Source: Sindora glabra
Taxonomy: Eukaryota > Streptophyta > Magnoliopsida > Fabales > Fabaceae
NCBI GenBank assembly: GCA_020226215.1
Contig: CM035233.1
Span: 16,697,701 to 16,761,700, forward strand
Reading direction: 5' to 3'
DNA: 64,000 bases
The notes beneath the pieces were generated by a model. It was not told where the DNA came from and ran no database searches. It saw only the letters and a list, made by a program, of their open reading frames with translations. How positions within the stretch are numbered: the first letter of the stretch is position 1; every line of letters starts with the position of its first letter. Made by a program: the position numbers and the translations under genes. This document shows positions 37,770-47,669 of this stretch, in pieces.

Positions 37770-39637
37770 TTCAACTTCTAACATTCTTTACAACTTCTTT
37801 ATCTTAACAATTTTTAACAATAGCTTTGAAGAAAAATAATGATCAATTAAGTTTTATTTCTTGATAGATCAAGTTATGATGATATCAAATCTAAACATGA
37901 ATTAAAGTTGAATCATTTTATTAAGATTATTTATAGGATTAGTTCTTACTCATGTTGCATAGCCTACTATACTTACCTTGACAAAATGATGATATAGCCT
38001 TTCATTAATAGATCTATGAGGGTAAGGAGATTGATTCTCACAATTTGATCTATCAATGAACAAATTTTGGGATTTTTTCTTCTAAAAAAGTAATGACAAT
38101 TATCTTTATAGTATCTTTGAAATAGTTCTTAATGTCCATGATAACTACCTTATAGCCATTATTAATGAACTATCATAAAAATTTTGACTCTTTCTTGCTA
38201 CCAATACTCTTAAATTCATTCCATTGAATTAGCAATATAGAAAAGAAATAAGGTTGAGAAAGGATAATAGCAAAGGGAAATGACTTGTATCTTAGTAAAT
38301 AATGATCAAATTACATCAATCATGTAATATCCTCTTTTGCCATTGCTATATATAGTAAAAACTTAAATTAAATGTGGGTGAAAGAGAAACTTCATGGGCA
38401 AAGAACTTAGATAACAAATGAAGTAAAAAAATTTATAGCTAGAGGAACAACAATAAACATTGATTATTTAATAAAAATTGGTGTATAAATATTAAATATT
38501 TCACACAATGAATGCTTTTTAGATGATAGTTATAAAAAATTAACATGATAAAGCCTACCCAAGACAATTGCCTAAAAGATGGATTGAGTTTGAGAAAACT
38601 TAAAAGTTGCATAAATAAGATAAGAGTTTACTATGTTTTAAAACATTAACTTTTGAAAGATTAAAGAAAAAGAAGGCTAATTTCAAAATTAATAAGAATT
38701 TCTTTAATTTTAATTATTAAATATCATAAATTTGTGATACATTGCATATTCTTTTTATATATTTTTCTTACAATGATATAAATATTAACACATTGAACAT
38801 GAATATACAAAAATATTAAAGAAAAGATATTGATATAAGAAAATTTATTATGCATTTTTATATATCATTGTTACATCAATAAGTGTAAATTTACAACAAT
38901 ATTGCATAAGGAGAAAAAAAGAGTTTAGTCTTTCATTCACATTGTCAACTCTAGTGCTGATTCTTGTAGCCATCATTCGAAACCATTAAATTTTGATATG
39001 ATAAATTATGAATCTAGGTAATATATTTGCTTCCATTACTAATGCCAATATATGTTTAAAAAAAAGGAAAATGGCTCTCTTACCATCTTATTTAACATAT
39101 TTAGATCATATTAATCAAATTTTGTAATGTTTCTAAAGGTGTATATGAAACAATATGGGAGCTATTTTTCTCCTTGTCAAAGACATGCTAGAGTTAGATA
39201 ATGAAGGTTAAGACATTATTGAAATATTTTGAAATGGAAAGTGCACATGAAATATATAAGTAATAAATAAAATTATTATGTTAGTTATTAACTAAAAACC
39301 AACGTTGTAGAATCGCTCGATGGGGGTTACATTGTTTAATGAGACTTTTGAAATGACTTTACACATTGATTAATAATAAAATTGATGTGTAAATATTTTC
39401 ATCTTCTCACATGATCTATCAAATGCCTTTGTGATGATAATTTCTAATTTAATTATCATTTTAACTTTTTATTTAAATTTAAAAAATATCACTATATAAC
39501 TATAGACATTTTTTTTTAATAATCATTGTCTTATTTTTCCTAATAATTTTAAAAATATCATTACATTTATATACTCATCGATTTAATTGATGACTAACAT
39601 TTATTAATTGATGTAGAATTACAATTATGTAGTAATG
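35381..39637. mobile_element. CACTA element nested in the outer one
   Basis: The left end CACTACCACAAAAATC at 35381 and the right end CATTACTACATAATTG (minus strand, from 39637) form imperfect terminal inverted repeats. The interior has many ATGTC/GACAT and AACAT motifs like the element at 2.9-15.6 kb, so they may be the same family. No transposase was recognised in 4.3 kb. The six bases AGCAAT flank both ends (35375-35380 and 39638-39643), longer than the usual 3-bp duplication. Confidence 0.7.
37697..37767. repeat. TA dinucleotide microsatellite
   Basis: About 35 uninterrupted TA units. Confidence 0.95.
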
Positions 39638-39831
39638 AGCAATAACATTCTAGATATTTTAATAAAAATTTTAAAAAATAATTAATAAAATATACTCAAT
39701 ATTGATGTAAGGCATAGAAAAAGTGATCAAACATTAAAACAGAGCTCAATTCGTGGTAGAGATAGGAAAGGAGTGGTGATGGTGTGCTAAAGAATGAAAG
39801 AAGAAAAGCAAAAAAAAATAGCTTCAATGCT

Positions 39832-39833
<2 letters not shown>

Positions 39834-39899
<66 letters not shown>

Positions 39900-39912
39900 A
39901 TATATTTATATA
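39834..39912. repeat. TA dinucleotide microsatellite
   Basis: About 39 TA units with two single-base interruptions (TATTTATA). It accounts for the Ile/Tyr run of an open frame at 39784-39993, which is not a gene. Confidence 0.95.
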
Positions 39913-40218
39913 GTGAAGTTTCCCATAGTGTTTCACAAGGAAACAATTATAAGAACATTTGATAGAATGGTGCTTTTCAAATTTCCATGGTGAACCTAAA
40001 GAATGCAATTGTTTTCAAGTTCCTACAGCCTACTACTGTGGAATAACAAGATAATTTGAATTTTCCATGGTCATTTTTTTATAGGAAATAAACATGTATT
40101 TGAAATATAAAGTGCCATTTATTTCCTATACTTTCACCTATGGTTTTCCATGGCAAATTCTGATAGCATTGAGAACATGGAAAATGTCATGGAAATTTTC
40201 TATTTTCTAATAATAAAG

Positions 40219-41216
40219 CTTATAATGAATACAAACTTAAATGAATTTATACAATCTTACCCAAATAATTTATTATTTTACTTAAATTTGAGTATATAAT
40301 AACTTATTTTCACAAATAAACTAAATATCAGATATTTTTAATCCCATTTTTCTTGTTAATGTAAATTTTTCTATAATTGTCAAATTTCTAAAAATTATCT
40401 ATATAACTATCACATAATACCAATAATTATAAAGATTATTAAGTTAATTATTTCAATTAAAGCATCATAATTCTTCATATAACCTTAATAATTACTAATA
40501 TGATTAAATTTTTATGTATTATATTATTTATATCAATATAAATAAAAGTATTTCTTTGTTAGTCTCATAAACCATTCAAGTTAAGAATATAAAGCTTAAA
40601 TCGGCTTATTTAGGTTAAATTGATTGAATAGTGTTAAATATATTGTAAATATATGTTAAATATATAAAATTATGTTAGGAACTAATTGTTTTAAACAACT
40701 TATAATTAGTTACTAATTAGCATATTCTTAAGGATGTTGATCATCATTGTATTTAAGGATATTACTTTTATTTACTACTATATAAAGAACTAAGGCTAAG
40801 AAAATTTACTTAGGCCATTCACAATAATTCATTGATTTCAACTATAAATAAAATTATTAAGGATACACATTATGATGAGAAACATTACCTTTTCCATAAG
40901 CCACTACATTTGAAGTAATGGAAGTGACTTGACGAATGCCCTGCCTAAAAAACTACTAACATAACCAAATCAAAGTATTTATAAAATATCTTTTGGACTT
41001 GTACACTATAAAGAAATGATAGTTCTTGAAGAAATTAAGAAATAAAAATAGTAAAACTAAAATGAGGTGGATTGATAATAAAAGACCTTTATAAGAAACA
41101 ATCAACAGTTGTTGTGAACATCAAAGATGAAAAGAGGGAGATGTTGGCATGAAATTGCTACCACTCATTGCCCACTGAGAAAGATTCCTTCAACACATAC
41201 AGTGAAGCAAGCTAAG
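40219..41216. other. AT-rich intergenic DNA
   Basis: Nothing recognisable between the CACTA element and the next LTR. Confidence 0.5.
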
Positions 41217-41595
41217 TATTATAAGTTAACAATTATGACAGTTTTGATAGGAAAATATACTTGATTTTAGATAAAACTTGGTAAAAAAAATAAAGCATGG
41301 CTTAAGGGTTCTATAGTTAAAAATAAGGACTAATCTAACTTATGTATTACTTTTCCTAATTTTCCTAATTCTAAAAGTATTTTAATAATTTTAATATGAT
41401 TCAAGAATTCATAAAGGTTTAAAAATTCATGATCGTGGTCCTCACATTTTTTTATCTTCATTTTGATATAAAATGGTGTTAATTAAACATCCAAAAAAGA
41501 CTTCATGTCAACTAAAAAAAAAATTATATTTACTTGTCCTAGAAATGGATTTAGTTCAAAATGCACTTCAAAGGATAGGGTGTTGATAGGCTCAA
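41217..41595 (+). repeat. 5' LTR of the 41-47 kb element
   Basis: Left member of the diverged direct-repeat pair with 46809-47141. The end is approximate. Confidence 0.55.
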
Positions 41596-43885
41596 TAAGG
41601 TAACTTGGCCCTGAGCTTAAGGCTTGCATATATCAAGTGAACAAAATTATCCCACTCTATATTCAAAATTATTTTTTTTCAACACATTATGCATAAATGC
41701 TCCTAGAGTTGGGCATTCTTATGGCTCAGTATGTGAGGATGCTTTAGTTATATTTGATTATGGTTTGTAGACTTGAGATTTCCATTATATATTCTAAACG
41801 TTCCATGAGGGTTGTTGGAAAGATTGATATGTTAGTTAAGAGTGGCAAGTATGTGCTACGTGTTTTAATTAGAAAGCTATCGATCTAACCTGTGAAATTT
41901 AGTGTTAAAGCCCGATTTAAACTAATGACCAAAAATTATATATACTATACTTGGTTTGGATATGGCTTGCTTAATGCTTTATGAAGGATGTATGAAAATA
42001 TTATTCTTAAACTTGAACAAGACATTACTAATGACTTGACTAGAGTGTACAAGAGATTCAAGTAACTTAAAAAACTAGTGCAAAGGAGAATAATGCATTT
42101 GAAGGAATGTTAACTAGTGCATTAGACATAAGCATCTATGTTAGAGGGTTAACTTGTATGCATAAGATGTTGGTTATGTGTTCACTTAGAGAAGTGGCAT
42201 TAAAGGATTCAAAACATCATCTAAATGGATAAGTAAAATTAATAGCCTATCTGAGGGAGAAGGTTTAGTTTTTCCAGAGGGCTTGGTCATATTTAAAGGA
42301 ATTGGTGGAGCCAAGGGAAAAGCTTTAGTCATGTAGAAATGCATGGCCATAACCAGAAGACACATCTTAATAGATAGCATTTTGGAGTGATGTGTCGAGT
42401 GGATTATTCTAGAGAGAGGAGTCCAAAATTATGTCAAGGTGTATGATTGCTTTGAGGGATATAACTAAAGGGCAAAGCTAAGATTTGGAAGATTTGAAGT
42501 TTTGTGCATAATTGTGTGCGGCAATGAATGGTTTACAACACTTACTTATAAGATTCTTCAATGTAATAGGCTAGGCTATATAGTTGCTTTGCTAATAATG
42601 ATGTACTATTTAAAACTTTTTTAAGCAATTTTCATAAACTTATAGTTTTAAAATGCCTATTTTAGTTAATTTATTTTCTTGAATTATTCTATTTTAGTAA
42701 TTTTTATAAACAAAATAATTATTTATATATCCAATTGTTTAATCATTATTTATTTTACTTTATGATAAGATCTAGGTATTTAATTTTATCAAATGATACT
42801 ATAATTTTATTTAATTAACCAATGTGTCATCCAAAATGTCCTTTGGATATTTTTACAATATTTCTTTTATAAAATTAGGAATATTTAGAGTTTATGAATT
42901 GAAGGTTTAAGTCTTTATACATATTTTAATAATTGATTTTATTAAAAAATTTATAAAATTTTTGGACACTTATCTTGAGCTCTTAAGCTTATCGAATTAT
43001 TTTAGTAATTGTTAGAGAAGAAGAAGAAAATGAAAATGTTGAAGTTAAGAATAAATGCATATGATTTGATAGAGAAAAGGATTTCTACGAAGGATAAGTG
43101 GCTTGGATTTGTTTTCACCCTTGGTTATTTTATTCCCTATCACACCATAACTTCTCCTTGCTACTCAAACTTCATTTAGATAAATGGTTAAGATTAACTT
43201 ATCTAAGGTTTAAAGTATGGGAAAATTTCCTTCATCTCTTTTCTATATTTTCCTAAGCTTATTTTCTTTCTTATCGCTCCATCTCTCTCTTCTTTTTGAT
43301 CTCTTTCTTTTTCTCTCTTCCATGACAATCACTTTTAGTCTTCTCTTAATATTCCGCCATTGCTAACCACCCTTTATGTGCCATTTGTTCAATAGTAGCT
43401 TATTGGCATTATGAGGGAGCAATAAATTGTAGTTGAATAGGTATTATGGAAGGTCATTCAACCTTCTTTCCTCTATAAAAAATCCACCATATTTTAACCG
43501 CTAGCAAGCTAAGGGTAACCTTCTTAAGAGTAGGCAAGTTGATCTAAAATATGAAATTTAATATTTTTGCATGGTTTGAGGCTTAATCTTAAGAACCTTA
43601 ACCATGATGTAAGTTTATGATTTTTAAAAACAATTTTTGTAAAAATGGAGGAATTGTGGTTTAATTTATTAGAGTTGAATATTATGTATTTAGATGAAGG
43701 ATTGTAGGAAAAGGAAGGATTTGTTTGTGGTTATTCATGATTCGTTCTTGTATATTAAAAAGAAGCTAGTAAAGTTAGCAACTTTGAATACTTTAAAAAG
43801 AAAATTGTGTATAAAGGTGAATGTATACCCTATTTGAATCTAGTATCTTTAAATTCTATATTTCCATATGACTGTGTGTGTGCAT

Positions 43886-43906
43886 GTATGTATGTATGTA
43901 TGTATA
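43886..43906. repeat. ATGT tetranucleotide microsatellite
   Basis: Four to five tandem TATG/ATGT units. Confidence 0.85.
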
Positions 43907-44112
43907 TTCATGTATCTATATACATATACATGTTTGTGAACATGAAATTGCTTTTCTATTTATTTGATGGTTTCATGTTAATGTGATGCATTTATTTTGC
44001 ATGACACACGTAATGGGAAAAATGTATATTATGTAAATTATTGTTGAATAAACCTTGAGGCCATGCATTGGAGGCATAACAATATTGTTATTTATTCTAT
44101 TATGCATAATTT

Positions 44113-44114
<2 letters not shown>

Positions 44115-44177
<63 letters not shown>
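44115..44177. repeat. TA dinucleotide microsatellite
   Basis: About 31 TA units. It lies between two imperfect copies of a GGCCATG...GAGGCAT motif (about 44052 and 44199). Confidence 0.95.
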
Positions 44178-44180
<3 letters not shown>

Positions 44181-46808
44181 GATGATTAATTATTTAAGGC
44201 CATGTAATAGAGGCATGGTAGTTCTGTCATCTGATATTGTTATTACGATAAAAAATGAATTATTATGATGTTATTATAATGAATTAAGTTGTGTGGCCAT
44301 GCAAAAAAAAAAAACATGGATGATAATGAATTATATAATGTAATGTACAGGTGAAATCATTGGAATCAAAATGATATGTATTTTGATATTTGAATTGTGA
44401 TATCGAGATGATATGAATTGTGATATGAGTGATATAATATGTGAACATAGGATCTAGTAATAATTTGTGAAGGATATAAAGTTAACCCTGAAAGGACAAG
44501 GGTATACTTATAAAGGGTATAAGGCTAATTAAGAGTCTAAGAAGATTTATTTTTTTCTTTACATTATTATCCATTGCTTCTATGCTACTTTAATGTGTTG
44601 CATCCTTATGGAAATAGGTGATTCTATAAGCATATGCATATGACTTTGATTGATATTCATAGAATTATGATGTGAATAGTGTGAGGTAGCCTTATTTGAA
44701 AAACTTTATTATTTATATGCTTGTAGAGAGCTCCCTTGTATTTATGTATATATAAATTGAGTATAATAATTTGCTTAGCCTTTATAATTCATTTGGTGAC
44801 TTCGTTGTTGAATAAGATTAGCAATTTGTAATAAATGAAGGCTAAAATATAAGATGAGTGAGCTTATTATCATAGGGTAGTAAGTTTAAGAAGTGAACCT
44901 ATTTCATTCATTGTTTTATTTTTCCCCTCTTTAATTAATCATGTATTCATGATTATAGTTTAATGGATATACACCCATTGAGTTCTTGTAACTCACTCTT
45001 TTATTTTTACATTTTTTAGGTGAAAACTTACCCTATAATCCCTTGCTACTTTAATAAAAGTCAAGGACAACTTGTAAAGGAATTGACTATTGGAATAGGA
45101 TTTAAATGTATTCTTGTCCATGTGATTGTGATATTAAATTTATTTCTTTTCATGCATGGTTTTTGTATTTTATCTTTCGAGTCATAAGTTTCTCATTTTA
45201 AGGCATACGACCTTTTAGAAGAGCCCACAAATAGGAAAAACTTTATTCATTTTTTTACAATAACAAGCAAGATTTTTATAATAAGTATTATTTTATGGGT
45301 CTAAATTGATTTTCATTTAGTTGGAGTATACATTATCAATATGTAAGGTTAGTGGGAAGTCACGCAGACATAATTTTCTACACTAGTCATATGCCAAAAG
45401 TTAAGGTGTGATAAATAACCTAGAAGAAGGATAACAAACTAGTACTACATAGTAGCATGGTTGATAAAATTTATGGTAATAATCATGAGATTCAATTTTT
45501 TTGTGCACAAACAAAGTAGAGTTCAAGTTAGGGTAGAGGATGCTCTATACTTAACTCCTTTCAATATGATGAAGTGAGAAAGCCATCAAAGGATGTGCTA
45601 GAATAAGTCATTAAAAGACACACTCGAAATAGGACTGCAAGAGTTTAAACATTGGTAGATTTCACTCAAGATAGACAGGGTCATGAAAATTACAATATTA
45701 GAAAGAATTAACTCTAAAGTTAATGGTAATGGCTCATAAGATTCTAGAAGGTATCAATTTAGAAAGGATTAAAGGATCTTATAAGTGTAAAAGTAGCTTT
45801 GCGAAGTATTATGAATTGATTAAACTTAACACAAGTAGTCTTGGGAGCAAGGTTATAAGACTTTTTGCATAGATCAAAACGGTGATGATTTTTGTTGTTC
45901 AAGTCAACCCATTTAATAATTTTAATTAATAAAATTTATATTATAAAATTATTTATTAAATTTCATTTCTTACTATTATTCATAAAAAATATTTTTAGTT
46001 ATTAATAAAATATTATTTTAAAATTTTATTTTCATTTTATTAAAATAAGAATTGTATATTTTTATTATATATACTTATTTATAATTTAATTATTAATTAT
46101 TTTTTTTAAATAATATTTTTAAAAAGTTTAATATAAATTCTTAAGTGAGTTAACTTATCAACTCCAACCCATGTAAGTGAGTTGTATTTGTGTCGAGTTA
46201 GAAATTGTTACCATTGCATAAGTCTTGTTTTTCACATTAGTGTTATAGGACATTAGATTGAGATATCATATTAGTAAATTGTTCAAAATGTCAAATATTG
46301 TTACGAACTATAGAGTTAGCATACATTTTTGTTGTAAAGATGGCACTTATGCAAACTGCAAAGGTAATAAGCACAAATTGTGAAGATAATAAATTAAGAA
46401 TTGGGAAAGTGGCATCCACGATAATTGTAAAGGTAGGGAGCACATGATCACAGAGGTAACAACCTATCGAACAAGTTACAAAGATAACAAATTTAGGAGA
46501 ATTAGTGGAAAAGTGATACTAGAAGGTATTGAAATACTTCAAAAGGGTTTTATGATGGTAACTCTTTGAGAAAGTTGTGAAGAATACATTTCATTAAGAG
46601 AATATCAGTGTTGCAAATACAACAACCTAAATTCGAGACAAGAAACATTCATAATACTTAAAGAGACAAACACGAGCAATGAAGGTAATAATTCAAAAAA
46701 GTAGACTAAAAACTGATATAAATATTTGAGAGAGTAAATATAATTTTTCATGAAATTATATCAGATTAAAGTACCAATGAAAATATTAACATTTAAAGTG
46801 AGAGAGAA

Positions 46809-47141
46809 TGTTATAAGCTAGCAAATTTAACAATTTAGAAAGGCAAATATATCTAGTTTTGGATAAAACTTGATGGAAAATTCAAACATGATTTGAAAGT
46901 CTTGTAGTCAAAACTTGAAATTAATCCAACTTATATACTATTTTTCTTATTTTTTTTTCAAATTTGGAGTATTTTGATATTTTTGACATGATTTAAAAAA
47001 CCAGAAGGGTTTGAAATTACATAATTGCAATCTAAAGTATAAAAAAAGAAAAAAAAATTTATATCAATTGAGAAAAAGTATATCTACTTTTGTTGAGAGT
47101 CATTTGATTCAAAATACTTTTTAAAGATGAAATGTCAGTGG
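46809..47141 (+). repeat. 3' LTR of the 41-47 kb element
   Basis: Right member of the pair, starting TG directly after a purine tract. The end is approximate. A short direct repeat with ACAAATTATCAA then AAAATTATG (about 47140-47165 and 47180-47205) lies at its boundary. Confidence 0.55.
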
Positions 47142-47669
47142 GACAAATTATCAATAAAAAATTATGCCTGGACCTGCGGAACAAATTATCAAGCAAAAAT
47201 TATGTCCACCATAAAATATGAATGTTGATATGATACAATATCAACAAGGTTTGAGAATCTGGAACTCGGGTAATGCCAAATGAGTTTCTTTGCGGTGGGT
47301 GATAGAGCCTAAAACGTTGTATAGTTCGCATAACAACTATATTGGCAGTTTAACTAGTTATAACCAAATTATGCTAATTTATCTATATACAGCTTTGTTT
47401 TTCTTCGCTGAGATTAAGACCCTTCAACAGACAAAAATGCACTCTCCTCTCTCCAATCGCATGCAAAGTGAATCACAACTAATAACTCACAGATATGCAG
47501 CTATCAAGAAAGCAGATAGTGAAAAAGCTCAAATACAATCAAACAATATTCAACAAAACCAGTGGGAGTTGCAACAGATTGAAGCTCAATGATCTATTAA
47601 GCATCCAGCTGTGATTCTTTAAAGGAGCCCACTAACGAAGGCAGTGTCCGGGCTCCTTGCTTACAGCAA
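47142..47669. other. 3' flank of the PPR gene
   Basis: No second gene recognised. The plus-strand open frame 47290-47592 (100 codons) has no similarity I know. The last part of this stretch probably includes the PPR gene's 3' untranslated region, read leftward from 47669. Confidence 0.5.

Larger units (their letters stand above)
34027..40215. mobile_element. Non-autonomous CACTA element (outer)
   Basis: The left end starts CATTACTAGAAAATAG at 34027; the right end, on the minus strand, starts TATTATTAGAAAATAG from 40215. The 3-bp duplication AAG lies on both sides (34024-34026, 40216-40218). Subterminal sequence on both sides repeats a palindromic motif of the TTTTCCATGG type (for example near 34077, 39980, 40057 and 40144). 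Excluding the nested element it is only about 1.9 kb and has no transposase, so it would depend on another copy. Confidence 0.8.
41217..47141 (+). mobile_element. LTR element without recognisable coding capacity
   Basis: A block beginning TATTATAAGTTAAC at 41217 is repeated, diverged, from TGTTATAAGCTAGC at 46809. The shared order is TTTAGATAAAACTTG / TTTGGATAAAACTTG, a GACTAATCTAACTTATGTA / ATTAATCCAACTTATATAC block, TTTACTTGTCCTAG / TCTACTTTTGTTGAG, and GATTTAGTTCAAAATGCAC / GATTCAAAATAC. The right copy is preceded by the polypurine-like run AAAGTGAGAGAGAA, which sets plus orientation. A degraded primer-site-like stretch, CTTGGCCCTGAGCTTAAGG, follows the left copy near 41604. The interior has no gag or pol that I can read. 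It contains ATGT and TA microsatellites and may hold further nested insertions. Confidence 0.6.

Noticed and set aside
39784..39993. 69-codon frame with a long Ile/Tyr run
   Set aside because: Translation of a TA microsatellite.
42186..42380. 64-codon minus-strand open frame
   Set aside because: No similarity; it lies in non-coding element interior.
42600..45420. Possible 2.8-kb LTR (TGTACTA... to ...GTGTGATA) nested in the 41-47 kb element
   Set aside because: Style of sequence is LTR-like, but no matching target duplication, partner LTR or primer site was found.
47290..47592. 100-codon plus-strand open frame beginning MRWVIEPKT
   Set aside because: No recognisable similarity, no gene-like context, and it overlaps the probable 3' untranslated region of the PPR gene on the other strand.
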